Assembly (NCBI RefSeq): GCF_014297595.2
Contig: NZ_CP060414.2
Coordinates: forward strand, 2,542,001-2,606,000
Source of the DNA: Neisseria musculi
GTDB taxonomy: Bacteria > Pseudomonadota > Gammaproteobacteria > Burkholderiales > Neisseriaceae
DNA: 64,000 nt
Reading direction: 5' to 3'
Both the position numbers and the translations under genes were made by a program. How positions within the stretch are numbered: the first letter of the stretch is position 1; each line of letters opens with the position of its first letter. Of this stretch, positions 38,851 to 48,683 are shown piece by piece. The notes below the pieces were generated by a model that saw nothing but the letters and a program-made list of their open reading frames with translations, ran no database searches and was not told where the DNA came from.

Positions 38851-39954
38851 TAAAACTGCTTTCAAACGGTAAAGGCTGGTGGTTTCCCTGCTGCGCGCGA
38901 ATGCCAGCGGGTCGGCGGCATCGGCGGCCTTGCGGTGCGCGGGCGCCGTTTGCAGAACGCCCGCCACGGCCAGCGAGGCCGCTTGAAAACATTGCCGCAG
39001 AAAATCCGGCTCGCGCAGGTGCAGGTGTTCGGCCAAATCCGACATCACCAGCCATGCCTCGCCGTTGGGGTTCAACCGTTCGCGCACGCCGTTTAAAAAG
39101 CCTTTCAGCATGGCGTGGCCGGGATCGTAAAGCGCGGTTTCAACGGCGGAAGTGGGTTTGGCGGGCAGCCACGGCGGATTGCAGACGATTAAATCGGCGC
39201 ACCCCTGCGGGAACAAATCGGTTTCTTCAACCTGCACGCGCCCGCCATATCCCAACCGCCCAATATTGGCGCGGGCGCAGGCGGCGGCGCGCGGATTATT
39301 GTCGGTGGCGGTGATGCAGGGAATGCCGCGCGCGGCCAACAGGGCGGCAATCACGCCCGAGCCCGTGCCGATATCGAACGCGCTTTCGCAAGGTTGGGGC
39401 AGCGGCGCGCGGGCAATCAGGCCGAGATATTCGCCGCGCAGCGGTGAAAATACACCGAACGGCACATAAACGGCGGCATCAAGCTCCGGCACGAACACGC
39501 CTTTTTTGTGCCACTCGTACGCACCGATAAAACCCAGCAACTGATTGAGCGGCAGCAGGAAAGGCTTGCTGTTCGGCCTGCTGTACACATCGGCCAGCGC
39601 GCTGCGAACATCCGGCGCGCGCGGCAGCTTGAGCGTAAACCCCGCTCCGATTTCTACCGCCAGCATATTCAGCATACGGCTGGTTTGCGCCTGCCGCATA
39701 CGGTGGCGGTGAAAAGCCGTCTGAATCTCCGCCTGCCGGGCAGCGGGCTTGCGCACGCGCTTTTTTACCGCTGCCAACACCTGCTTGGCATGGTGGAAAT
39801 CGCCCGTCCACACCGTAGCCGTGTCTGCATAAGCCTGCTTCAAAACCGCAGCCGCGCCGCATTCGTGCAGATAAACCGCCCGTTTCGGCGGCTTCTGTGT
39901 ACTTTCGTTGCGCCATTCGGCGGTTTCGCGGTCGGTGGGGATGAAAACAGTCAT
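38848..39954 (-). CDS. SAM-dependent methyltransferase (class I, NPPW type)
   Basis: 368 residues from ATG 39954. An N-terminal domain of about 185 residues precedes a Rossmann methyltransferase core: motif I DIGTGSG (about 194-200) and the N6/N5-type NPPW tetrapeptide (about 259-262), a hallmark of enzymes that methylate amide or exocyclic amino groups (PrmC-like or base methylases). The exact substrate is not clear. The stop codon lies within the terminal repeat of the miniature element, so the original C-terminus may have been altered. Confidence 0.8.
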   Translation of the reverse strand: MTVFIPTDRETAEWRNESTQKPPKRAVYLHECGAAAVLKQAYADTATVWTGDFHHAKQVLAAVKKRVRKPAARQAEIQTAFHRHRMRQAQTSRMLNMLAVEIGAGFTLKLPRAPDVRSALADVYSRPNSKPFLLPLNQLLGFIGAYEWHKKGVFVPELDAAVYVPFGVFSPLRGEYLGLIARAPLPQPCESAFDIGTGSGVIAALLAARGIPCITATDNNPRAAACARANIGRLGYGGRVQVEETDLFPQGCADLIVCNPPWLPAKPTSAVETALYDPGHAMLKGFLNGVRERLNPNGEAWLVMSDLAEHLHLREPDFLRQCFQAASLAVAGVLQTAPAHRKAADAADPLAFARSRETTSLYRLKAVL

Positions 39955-40465
39955 GGCTTGGCGTGAACGCAAACTAAAGGAAGCAAGTTTACTATATTTG
40001 ACCGGCCGCGTTTGCGGTTTCCTAACGCCCGCCCGTCTTTGCCGGAGCAGGCAATAAAGGCCGGAACCTTGGCAAAATACCCTTAATGCCGTCTGAAATG
40101 CTTAAATCCCGTCATTGGCTTTGAAGTCCGCTGCGCTCCTCCACGCAGGCGGGAATCCAGTTGTTTTTTATAATTTATAAATTGTTGAAATAAAACACTT
40201 GATGGTTTTGAGGCTGGATTTCCGCCTGCGCGGGAATGACGATAATTGAATATTTCAGACGGCCTGATGAGTTTTGCAAAGGTTTCAGGCCGTCTGAAAA
40301 GAAAAGGCCGTCTGAAAAAGCCGGCAATACAAAAGCAGCATTGCTGTGGTTTTCAGACGTCCTTTTGCCTGCTACCCGAGAATAACTGCCCGAAATGAAC
40401 CAACCCAAAAACCCGGATAGTTTAATCAAGCAGCTACCGAGACCTGAATCCCGTATTGGACGGGC
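39955..40465. other. 511-bp gene-free region
   Basis: Holds a dRS3-like repeat, an ATGCCGTCTGAA-dialect uptake sequence near 40087, and a run of three AG-dialect uptake sequences near 40255-40315. No gene. Confidence 0.55.
40218..40237. repeat. dRS3-like 20-bp repeat
   Basis: ATTTCCGCCTGCGCGGGAAT matches the neisserial dRS3 pattern ATTCCC(N8)GGGAAT with one mismatch. A partial arm GGCGGGAATCC lies at about 40148. Confidence 0.7.
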
Positions 40466-41260
40466 TCAGGCCTTTTCTTCGGGGTCGTTGAGGGCATTGA
40501 TGCTGTAACCGCCATCAACATAGGTGATTTCGCCGGTGATGCCCGAGGCCAGATCGGAAAGCAGGAAAGCGGCGGTGTTGCCCACTTCTTCGATGGTAAC
40601 GTTGCGGCCGAGCGGGTTGTGCGAGGCCACATGGCCGAGCAGTTTGCTGAAATCGGCAATGCCCGAGGCGGCCAGGGTTTTAATCGGACCGGCAGAAATG
40701 CCGTTGCAGCGTATGCCTTCCCTGCCCAGGCAGGCAGCGGTAAAGCGGATGCCTGCTTCCAGGCTGGCTTTGGCCATGCCCATCACGTTGTAGTGAGGAA
40801 TCGCGCGCACTGCGCCCAGATAGGTGAGCGCGACAATCGAACCGTTGCGCCCCTGCATCATCGGGCGGGCAGCTTTAGCCAGCGCGGGCAGGCTGTAGGC
40901 GGAAACTTCGTGGGCGATTTTGAAGGCCTCGCGGCTGATGCTGTCTAGAAAATCGCCGTCTAAGGCTTCGCGCGGAGCAAAACCGATAGAATGAACCAAT
41001 CCGTCCAGGCCGTCCCAAGCTTTGCCTAAGTCGGCGAAGGTTTGCGCGATTTCTTCATCGCTCTGCACATCGCAGCGGAACACCAGTTCGGAGCCCAATT
41101 CTGCAGCCATTTTGCGCACACGTTCTTCCAGTTTGTCCACCACATAGGTAAACGCCAGATCCGCACCTTGTTGGCGGCAGGCTTTGGCAATGCCGTAAGC
41201 GATAGAACGCTCGGAAATCATGCCGGTGATGAGGATTTTTTTACCTTGCAAAAAGCCCAT
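40466..41260 (-). CDS. fabI: Enoyl-ACP reductase FabI (NADH)
   Basis: 264 residues; last step of fatty acid elongation. SDR-type active site Tyr157 and Lys164 (YNVMGMAK), the cofactor-side [11 protein letters not shown], and [13 protein letters not shown] loop (the triclosan-contact region) match E. coli FabI closely. Confidence 0.97.
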   Translation of the reverse strand: MGFLQGKKILITGMISERSIAYGIAKACRQQGADLAFTYVVDKLEERVRKMAAELGSELVFRCDVQSDEEIAQTFADLGKAWDGLDGLVHSIGFAPREALDGDFLDSISREAFKIAHEVSAYSLPALAKAARPMMQGRNGSIVALTYLGAVRAIPHYNVMGMAKASLEAGIRFTAACLGREGIRCNGISAGPIKTLAASGIADFSKLLGHVASHNPLGRNVTIEEVGNTAAFLLSDLASGITGEITYVDGGYSINALNDPEEKA

Positions 41261-41446
41261 GTTGATTATCCTTAAGTAGAGGTTTTGCGGTTTTTAAAAA
41301 CCGTGGATTATATCAAAATACCCGCTTTCGGCATAGAAAACAGGTGTTTTGGCGTTTGACGGTTTTAAAGTTTCAGACAGTCTTTGCCAGGTTTTCTCTA
41401 ACTCTGAACCATAACCCCGGCGCAATTTGAATTTTTGATTGAATTA

Positions 41447-42001
41447 GGGGACTGTATTAGATTATCCCCAAATACCACACCAAACCCGTAGAACTTTTAA
41501 CTGCTCTTTGGGCGTGCCAAAGTTAAAACGAAATTCACACTCTTTCAAGAGTAACGGAAAGGATTGACGGCCAATTCCATTATATTTTCGTAGAACGCGC
41601 TTTGTCTGATTTCGGAAATTTTCAATGCTGTAGATGGTTTTGACGGTCTGCGAAGATCTGCGAATGATTGATACGGTGATGGGTAAATCCACCCACATCA
41701 AGCACATCACAGCTTTTATAACAATCGGTACAGACAATGTTGTCAGGCTTTAACAACAGGAAGCAAAGTATTTCTCTTGGTGTTTTCAACTACGATAAAA
41801 ATTTTGCCGTTACGTTGCATAATACCAAAGACGGCAACTTTAACTTGTAGCTCTGTGACCGTGTTTTCCTTTACGTTGTCCGCCTAAATAACTTTCATCC
41901 AGCTCAATGGAACTGTCAAAAACTTCGTCTTTGCTTGGTTTACAGTTTGTTATCTTCATTTTTCTGGGTGGACATAACTGCTAATCTAAGTACAGTTCAT
42001 G
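41447..42001 (-). pseudogene. IS1595-family (IS1016-like) element remnant with frameshifts
   Basis: The minus strand encodes, in shifting frames, EVFDSSIELDESYLGGQRKG (DDE start of the catalytic core), YTDCYKS-like and RINHS segments, then LRKYNGI and KECEFRFNFGTPKEQLKVL. Ends carry imperfect inverted repeats: GGGGACTGTATTAGATTA near 41449 and the complement TGAACTGTACTTAGATTA near 42000. About 550 bp of an original of roughly 700 bp, so the N-terminus is missing. Confidence 0.85.
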
Positions 42002-42048
42002 TAATTATTTAGTTGTTTTTCCGTCCGCCGGCAGCCGTTTTATCGGAG

Positions 42049-42495
42049 TTAAAGCCGTTGGATACGCTGCTTGAGCTCGGCAATTCTGTTTTTAAGTTTG
42101 GATATGCGGGTGTGCCGGATTACTAAAACGCATGAAGTGGTGAGCAGTAAAAACAGGATTGTGCCGCCGGTTTGGTAATCGCCGAAATCTTTAAGCTGCA
42201 TGATGTTACCGGCTCCTGCCATAATCGGAGTGGCGGGTGCCGCTAAAATCACAAACATCACGCTGCATACGGCCAGGCATGAAAACAGCAGCATCATGCC
42301 GGTTTTCAGCCGCCAGTTTTTGAAGCGCGCGATGGTCAAGCCGATAGCCGCCAACACGGCGGCTGCTGCTGAAAAAGCCAATAAAGCCGACCATTTGTCC
42401 ACAATGGTTTGGGTGGAAATAAAGGCGGTCAGCCCCAGCATATAAAAACAGAAAACGGCGCCACAGAAAAATATCATACTCAAGAAATTACGCAT
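42049..42495 (-). CDS. Membrane protein of unknown function, four spans and coiled tail
   Basis: 148 residues with four hydrophobic helices and a basic C-terminal helix (SKLKNRIAELKQRIQRL) likely coiled-coil and cytoplasmic. The start overlaps the end of the upstream gene by 8 bases, so the two are translated together. No family recognised. Confidence 0.75.
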   Translation of the reverse strand: MRNFLSMIFFCGAVFCFYMLGLTAFISTQTIVDKWSALLAFSAAAAVLAAIGLTIARFKNWRLKTGMMLLFSCLAVCSVMFVILAAPATPIMAGAGNIMQLKDFGDYQTGGTILFLLLTTSCVLVIRHTRISKLKNRIAELKQRIQRL

Positions 42496-42883
42496 TACCT
42501 ATTCCACCGGAAGTTTGAAAATAAAAATGTGTACGGGAGCGGAACAAAAAATACACGATGCAGGCAAAAAGCACCACTCCGTAAAGCAGCATGGGTTGGT
42601 TGGGTGACACCGACAGATTAAATATGATGCCTGCCGTGCCATAGGCCACATACAGCCACCGCCCCCAGTTTTTGGCATGCAGCATGGCTGTGCCGGCCAG
42701 GGTGTTCAGCATTGATCCCGAATATGCGGCGGTATAAGTATAAATGCCTATCGGAAACGGAATGTGGCAGATAATTTCCTGCATTTCGGGGTTGTGTCCG
42801 GTTGCCAGCATGGCCAGGGTGCATAATGCCGAAGAAACGATTAAGAACCAGGCAAGAACCGTTACAAAAAGCGGTCGTTTCAT
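42488..42883 (-). CDS. Membrane protein of unknown function, four spans
   Basis: 131 residues with about four membrane segments (ends ...FYFQTSGGIGNA). First gene of a two-gene operon with the 148-residue protein. Both have similar size and topology and may form a complex; function unknown. Confidence 0.75.
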   Translation of the reverse strand: MKRPLFVTVLAWFLIVSSALCTLAMLATGHNPEMQEIICHIPFPIGIYTYTAAYSGSMLNTLAGTAMLHAKNWGRWLYVAYGTAGIIFNLSVSPNQPMLLYGVVLFACIVYFLFRSRTHFYFQTSGGIGNA

Positions 42884-43585
42884 AAGTTATCTAAAAAATA
42901 CATTTTTTAACAAAATAATTATGCCAAATAAATTACAATTGTGATTGTTTTTTAGATAAACGGTTAAATACGGGTGTAAAGGTTGTCGGAATATTCCGGA
43001 TAGGGTAAGCCGCCTTTTAAGCGAAATCGGTTGGTAATGAAGATGGCGGCATTTGGGGTGTTTTATTTTATTTTCATAAAATACAAAAGTATGCAGATAG
43101 TTGTATCTGCGTTTTAACGCATGGGTTAATAGTGTGCCAGTTATGCAGGCATACCGGCAAGATGTGGTTTTTATCTGATTTCATAAATATATGATGTTGT
43201 ATATTTACCACTTTTCCATTTGTCAAATAACATTGACGCATCTTTTGGTTGTTTATTTTGTTGTGTAACGGAAAACATTGTTTATCGTTTTTTAACGAAG
43301 CTCGACCTGAATTTATCGGTTGGTTTTGCATAAACAAATATTTTTCAGACGGCCTAGACGTGGTTGTTCTTGCAGTCCGGCAGCGTTTTAACAAAAATCC
43401 GAATAAATTTTGATTATTTTCACAAAACCGCAGATTGGGGCAATAGGAGGTGTACAGAAGGCGGTTATGGCGGTTTAACGGTACACAAATCATTCAGGTA
43501 GGGGGAATGCCGCGCGGTGCGGTAAAAAAGCGTTGGTTGGAGGATGCTTTGCATTACAATACGCATTTTTCCGGCCGTGCCGACT
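42884..43585. other. 702-bp AT-rich gene-free region
   Basis: Separates divergently transcribed genes. One uptake sequence near 43350. Open frames on the minus strand lack recognisable content. Confidence 0.55.
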
Positions 43586-44011
43586 ATGGAATTGTTTTGG
43601 CTTTATGCCGCTTTGGCTGCGTCTGCTTTTACTTCCGCCACCATTTTGCCGGGCACGTCTGAAGCCGCTTTTACTGCTTTCGTTATCCGCCATCCTGAAT
43701 CTTGGTTGGGTGCGTGGTTGGTGGCGGGCGTTTGCAACGCGGCGGGCAGTATTTTATCGTATGGTATGGGCAGGCTGCTGCCCGATAAGCGAAGGCCGTC
43801 TGAAAAAATATTTCAGTTTCTGAGCCGATACGGTATTTGGACGCTGCTTTTGGCTTGGGTGCCTGTTGTGGGAGACGGCCTGCCGCTTGCCGCAGGTTGG
43901 CTGCGCCTGAATGCTTGGAAGTGCGGCCTGGCTTTGACGGCGGGCAAACTGTTGCGCTACGGCGTTTTACTCGGCGGCATACAGGGGGGCGGTGCAGTGT
44001 TTGCCGCATAA
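43586..44011 (+). CDS. YqaA-family (DedA-like) membrane protein
   Basis: 141 residues from ATG 43586. It follows E. coli YqaA: the early SATILPGTSE loop and the later LLLAWVPVVGDGLPLAAGWL. The family belongs to the SNARE-associated/DedA-like (VTT) group proposed to handle membrane lipids; activity unproven. An uptake sequence lies inside the gene, translated as RPSEK. Confidence 0.82.
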   Translation: MELFWLYAALAASAFTSATILPGTSEAAFTAFVIRHPESWLGAWLVAGVCNAAGSILSYGMGRLLPDKRRPSEKIFQFLSRYGIWTLLLAWVPVVGDGLPLAAGWLRLNAWKCGLALTAGKLLRYGVLLGGIQGGGAVFAA

Positions 44012-44627
44012 AGCAAACGGCTGTTATTTTGTTATTATCGTTGACCGGCCGGTTTGGGTTGCATCGCTGCCTGCCTTGGCATACCGGCAGAGCCGGCAGG
44101 ATGTGTTGCACGATATATGAACTATATTATTGAATCTGCATGATTTTCGGTATGAGGCGGCAGGTTTCAGGTCTCGCAGTACTACTATATGAAATAGGTT
44201 TTGTTGCTGCTTGGGCAGCTTGTAAAACCATTTCTTTGGGCGGCAAACCGCAGCAACGCGGTAACAGAAATGAAGCAGGTTCACGATACTTGCCGCTCTC
44301 TGTGGTTTGCCGCCTTGTGTTTGCCTTGGCGATTCGCTATAAAAATGGTGTTTGAGGTGCGGCATGGCTGCCTTATATCGAACAAATATTTATTATTGGC
44401 CGGAATCTTTGCAAAATCTGCTCAGGCCGTCTGAATGGCCGATCACGCTGCCGGCAGCGGCGGTGCCTGAATTGGGGCGGTGCGTCCTTGGCTTTAAAAG
44501 GTTTTGGCTATGCGGAGCGGGCAGGCAAGCCTTGGAAAACGGCACAATGCCGCAAATTTAACAGCCTTAGGCCGTCTGAAAAAAGATTGGGAACACAATA
44601 GGCCGTCTGAAAAACAGGATAAATACT
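44012..44627. other. 616-bp gene-free region before hemH
   Basis: Several uptake sequences in the last 200 bp (near 44425, 44570, 44603). No gene recognised. Confidence 0.5.
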
Positions 44628-45638
44628 ATGCCGAATTTTTTACCCGAACCCGCCCTGCCTTACGGGGAGCAAAACAAAACCGCTGTGTTGCTGATGAATC
44701 TCGGCACACCGGACAAGCCGACAGCTGCGGCGGTGAAGCCGTATCTGCGTGATTTTTTGTCTGACCACCGCGTGGTTGAGTTGCCCAAACCTTTATGGCA
44801 GCCGATATTGCACGGTGTGGTGCTGACCCTGCGTCCGAAAAAAAGTGCCCACGGTTATGAGAAGGTGTGGCTGCCGGAAGGCTCGCCGTTGGCTGTTTAT
44901 ACAGCAAGGCAGGCGGCTCTGCTGGGGCAGCGGCTGCCGGATATCGTCGTGCGCCATGCCATGAGCTACGGAAATCCCGGTGTGCCGCAGGTTTTGCGCG
45001 AACTGAAAGCGCAGGGAGTGGCGCAAGTGCTGGTTGTGCCGCTCTATCCTCAATATGCTGCCTCCAGCACGGGCGCGGCGCTCGACAAAGTGTTTGGCGA
45101 ACTGTTACGGCAGCGCAACCAAATGAGTGTGCGTACTGTGTCGCGTTTTTATAACGATGCAGGCTATATCGCCGCCATGAAGCAGCATGTCGAATCTTAT
45201 TGGGCGCAGCACGGGCGGGGCGGCAAACTGATGCTGAGTTTTCACGGCATTCCTCAGAAAAACAGCGATGACGGCGACCCCTATCCCCATGAATGCCGCG
45301 AAACCGCCCGTTTGTTGGCAGAGGCTTTGTCGATCGGCGAAAACGATTATGTGGTTTCGTTCCAAAGCCAGTTTGGAAAAGCCAAATGGGTGGGGCCGGG
45401 CACGCAGGAACTGTTTGACAGCCTGCCCCAACAGGGCGTGGTTGATTTGGATGTGTTTTGCCCGGGCTTTGTCAGCGACTGCCTCGAAACAATGGAAGAA
45501 ATTGCCATTGCCGGCCGTGAGCAGTTTCATGAAGCAGGCGGCCGCCAATACCGGTATATCCCCTGCCTGAATACCGATACGGTATGGATGGATGCCTTAA
45601 CCTCGCTGGTGGAGCGCAACCTGCAAGGCTGGCGTTAA
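44628..45638 (+). CDS. hemH: Ferrochelatase
   Basis: 336 residues; inserts ferrous iron into protoporphyrin IX, last step of haem synthesis. Catalytic His206 (LSFHGIP) and Glu287 (CLETMEEI) are in the standard positions. Full length. Confidence 0.96.
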   Translation: MPNFLPEPALPYGEQNKTAVLLMNLGTPDKPTAAAVKPYLRDFLSDHRVVELPKPLWQPILHGVVLTLRPKKSAHGYEKVWLPEGSPLAVYTARQAALLGQRLPDIVVRHAMSYGNPGVPQVLRELKAQGVAQVLVVPLYPQYAASSTGAALDKVFGELLRQRNQMSVRTVSRFYNDAGYIAAMKQHVESYWAQHGRGGKLMLSFHGIPQKNSDDGDPYPHECRETARLLAEALSIGENDYVVSFQSQFGKAKWVGPGTQELFDSLPQQGVVDLDVFCPGFVSDCLETMEEIAIAGREQFHEAGGRQYRYIPCLNTDTVWMDALTSLVERNLQGWR

Positions 45639-45807
45639 AGCAGGTGTTTTCAGACGGCCTGAGCTTTTCCGACCAACTTGGGCGGCGGGTAAAAACAGTA
45701 TTAACCGGCTTTGTAATATATTGAAATCGCGGCCACCGCCCTAACTTGCTTGAGCAGCCCGTTTGCGCGACAATAGCTGCAAACTATCACAATCAAGGAA
45801 GCACATC

Positions 45808-46146
45808 ATGTCAGAAGAAACCCCCATCATCTTTACCGAAAGTTGCTGCGCCAAAGTGGCCGACTTAATCGCCGAAGAAAACAACCCTGATTTGAAACTG
45901 CGTGTTTTTGTGAACGGCGGCGGTTGCTCAGGTTTTCAATACGGCTTTACTTTTGATGAAATCAAAAACGATGATGATTTTGAAATCGAAAAAAACGGCT
46001 TAATTTTTTTAGTAGATCCAATGAGCTATCAATATTTGCTGGGCGCGGAAATCGACTACACCGAAAGCCTGCAAGGTTCGCAATTCGTTATCCGCAACCC
46101 GAATGCAACCACCACCTGCGGCTGCGGTTCATCATTTTCTGTTTGA
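45808..46146 (+). CDS. erpA: Iron-sulfur insertion protein ErpA
   Basis: 112 residues of the A-type carrier family. The three cluster-binding cysteines are Cys40 ([14 protein letters not shown]), Cys104 and Cys106 (CGCGSSF). The sequence is closer to ErpA than IscA ([16 protein letters not shown]). The start at 45808 has AAGGAAGC upstream. Confidence 0.93.
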   Translation: MSEETPIIFTESCCAKVADLIAEENNPDLKLRVFVNGGGCSGFQYGFTFDEIKNDDDFEIEKNGLIFLVDPMSYQYLLGAEIDYTESLQGSQFVIRNPNATTTCGCGSSFSV

Positions 46147-46571
46147 TTTCCGACACCATAATCGCGCCTACAAGCCTGAAAACAGAAAAATCGGAGGTTT
46201 CGGCTTTGTGTTAAATCAATTTCTGTTGCCTGCGGCAAGTTGTAAGGGCGAAATAATCCACAGAAATATATATGCTTAATTTATAATTTTAAGCATTACT
46301 TTTTCAAAGTATCTTTGAATAAGCCATACGGGCTGAAACAGCAGTGCTGAAAAACGGAGCAGCATTTGATTTAATCGCAAATAAATGCCGTTTGTATCTA
46401 GGCGGCTGACAAAGCTGCTACAATCGCATAATCTCGATATCTACATATTGATACGTGTTAGCAGCTTAATAAACTGAATTTACCCAAGATTTGGTTTTTT
46501 AAAAAATAAAAAAGTATTGCCAGAGATTTAAAGTCTGAGCTGTTTTTAGAAATAGATGTAACGGAAAAACA
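46147..46571. other. 425-bp gene-free region
   Basis: AT-rich from 46260. No uptake sequence seen and no gene recognised; presumably includes the promoter of the zinc-ribbon gene. Confidence 0.5.
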
Positions 46572-47234
46572 ATGAGCCAACAGAAACTCTATGATGTTTA
46601 TGTGTCTTATCCGCCCGGTATCGACAGCGAGCGTATCAACGCCTGCCTGCTCGAGAACCTGCCGGAAAATGAAGCCAATGACCTGATTCAGGCATTGGCC
46701 GAGCGTTCTCAGGCTATTATTGCGGAAAACTGCACCAAAGACGAACGTGAAAACGCCCAGCAATATTTCAGTTATTTGGGGTTGGATGTGATTATCCGCC
46801 ACTCGCTCGAGCTGTTGCCGGAAGAAATAGAAGAGGATAAGGTTCAGACTATTTTCGATCAATGTCCGGTGTGCCGCACTATGATCGATAATCCCGAAGA
46901 AACCACGGAGTGCCCCACCTGCCGTTTGCATTTTGCAACCGCTACCGAGGCCGCTATTGCGCGCAAACGCATCGAGTGGGAGGAAAAAGTAGCTTTTGAA
47001 CATAAGAAGCAGCAGGAAATTGCCCACCGTATGCAGTTGGAAAAACTGGCCGAAGAAAAACGCCTGCGCAAACAGATACGTGCGGAACTCAACGAGAAAA
47101 TGGAAAAGGAGCTGGGCGCGTGGCGTTGGATGACTTGGTTTAAAGGTGAAAAGGTGCTGATTGCCGGCGGTATTGTGCTGGCGGTGGTTTTTTTGATTGC
47201 TGCAGGCTACTTTCTCGGCCAATCGGGAAAGTAA
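46572..47234 (+). CDS. Zinc-ribbon, coiled-coil, single-span membrane protein of unknown function
   Basis: 220 residues. An N-terminal domain of about 90 residues precedes a zinc ribbon with Cys98, Cys101, Cys114 and Cys117, then a highly charged helix of about 60 residues (KKQQEIAHRMQLEKLAEEKR, likely coiled coil), a tryptophan-rich WRWMTWFKGEK segment and one membrane span near the C-terminus. Topology suggests a tail-anchored cytosolic protein. I do not recognise a family name. It is followed by an 18-bp-stem terminator. Confidence 0.75.
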   Translation: MSQQKLYDVYVSYPPGIDSERINACLLENLPENEANDLIQALAERSQAIIAENCTKDERENAQQYFSYLGLDVIIRHSLELLPEEIEEDKVQTIFDQCPVCRTMIDNPEETTECPTCRLHFATATEAAIARKRIEWEEKVAFEHKKQQEIAHRMQLEKLAEEKRLRKQIRAELNEKMEKELGAWRWMTWFKGEKVLIAGGIVLAVVFLIAAGYFLGQSGK

Positions 47235-47255
47235 ATCAGATTTCTCACCAAATTT

Positions 47256-47295
47256 ACAGAGAGGCCGTCTGAATATCTTCAGACGGCCTCTCTGT
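47256..47295 (+). terminator. 18-bp stem terminator made of inverted uptake sequences
   Basis: ACAGAGAGGCCGTCTGAA pairs perfectly with its inverse across a TATC loop. Complementarity extends four bases beyond the AG that precedes the core. Confidence 0.85.
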
Positions 47296-47549
47296 TTGGC
47301 TTGCATATCGGCGGCCCGGAAGATAACCATATTTACCTTCAAGAAAACTTATGGTTATAATTTTATTTGGTTAAAAACCATTTATTTAGTATTTATACTT
47401 AATATTTAACAATATTTTAAAATATAAATCTATTTTAATGGGGCTGATTTGCGGTTGCACGTCAATGCGGGCAGTGATTTTTTAAAAAAATTAAAATACC
47501 ATTGCACAGTTTGTCCAACAGCCAGCTTCATTAATTAAGAAAGTTCCTA
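47296..47549. other. AT-rich leader of the ABC importer
   Basis: About 250 bp of AT-rich DNA before the substrate-binding gene; no distinct motif picked out. Confidence 0.45.
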
Positions 47550-48572
47550 ATGAACCACCAATCTGCAAAAAAATATGTTTCAAAAAAATATGTTTTAAGT
47601 GCCGCAGCGGCTTGGCTGCTGGCCGCCTGTTCCCCTGCCGAGCAAGCTGCTGCGCCGGCAGACACTTCGGCTGCCGCCGGCAATAAAAAAATCGCCATCA
47701 CGGCGATTGTGGAGCATCCGGCACTGGATGCGGTCCGCAAAGGCGTGCTGGACGAATTGAAAAACAAGGGTTATGAAGCAGGCAAAAATCTGACGGTTGA
47801 TTTTCAAAGTGCGCAAGGCAGCACTGCCAATGCCGCGCAGATTGCCAAGAAATTCGCAGGGAGCAACCCTGATGTAATTGTGGCGGTTTCGACACCAAGC
47901 GCACAATCTATGGCGGCTGCAACCAAAACCATTCCCGTGGTTTATGCCGGTGTTACCGACCCTGTGGCAGCGAAGCTGGTTCCGGGGTGGGAGGCCTCCA
48001 ATACCAATGTAACCGGTGTTTCTGACGAACTACCGTTGGAACCGCAAATCGATTTGATGAAAAAGCTCGTGCCTGCGGTGAAAAATGTGGGTTATGTTTA
48101 CAGCCCCGGCGAGGTGAATTCCACCACTGTTTTAGCACAGTTGAAAGCCAAACTCCCGTCTCAAGGGATTAACGTAGTGGAAGCACCCGCGCAACGTTCT
48201 GCCGATGTGCTGGCCGCAGCGCGCAGCTTAAACGGCAAAGTCGATTTGCTTTACACTTCGCCCGACAACAATGTGGTTGCTTCTTACGAATCTATGTATA
48301 AGGCCGCCGTTGAAATGAAAAAACCCTTGGTTGCTTCGAATACCGATTCTGTCAAGCGTGGCGCGGCAGCTGCTTTGGGGGTGAACTATTATGATTTGGG
48401 CAGGAAGGCCGGCGATATGGTGTTCCAAATCTTAAACGGTAAAAAAGCGGGAGAAATTCCATCAGCCCGCATGGAAACTTTAGATTTGTTTTTAAACAAG
48501 AAGAATGCTGCCGCAACAGGGGCGGTACTGCCGGAGGATTTGCTCGGGCAGGCTAAAGAAGTGCAAGAGTAA
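47550..48572 (+). CDS. ABC transporter substrate-binding lipoprotein (ABC_sub_bind type)
   Basis: 340 residues; signal peptide with lipobox LAAC, Cys27. The mature domain belongs to the TrpX-like ABC_sub_bind family (EHPALDAVRKGVLDELKNKG, VVYAGVTDPVAAKLV, LYTSPDNNVV). Relatives bind aromatic amino acids such as tryptophan, so amino acid uptake is plausible but not shown. First of a three-gene operon with a permease and ATPase. Confidence 0.85.
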   Translation: MNHQSAKKYVSKKYVLSAAAAWLLAACSPAEQAAAPADTSAAAGNKKIAITAIVEHPALDAVRKGVLDELKNKGYEAGKNLTVDFQSAQGSTANAAQIAKKFAGSNPDVIVAVSTPSAQSMAAATKTIPVVYAGVTDPVAAKLVPGWEASNTNVTGVSDELPLEPQIDLMKKLVPAVKNVGYVYSPGEVNSTTVLAQLKAKLPSQGINVVEAPAQRSADVLAAARSLNGKVDLLYTSPDNNVVASYESMYKAAVEMKKPLVASNTDSVKRGAAAALGVNYYDLGRKAGDMVFQILNGKKAGEIPSARMETLDLFLNKKNAAATGAVLPEDLLGQAKEVQE

Positions 48573-48683
48573 CCGATGGATTCAGTTTGATAAACGATTG
48601 GCCGGCCGTGAAGGTTGGCTGATTGTGTTTTCAGACGGCCGTCTGAAAACGCGGCTAGACCGGAAAGAAAGTTTGACCAAATT

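Noticed and set aside
43074..43493. 139-codon minus-strand frame
   Set aside because: AT-rich, rich in rare residues, no ribosome site and no family.
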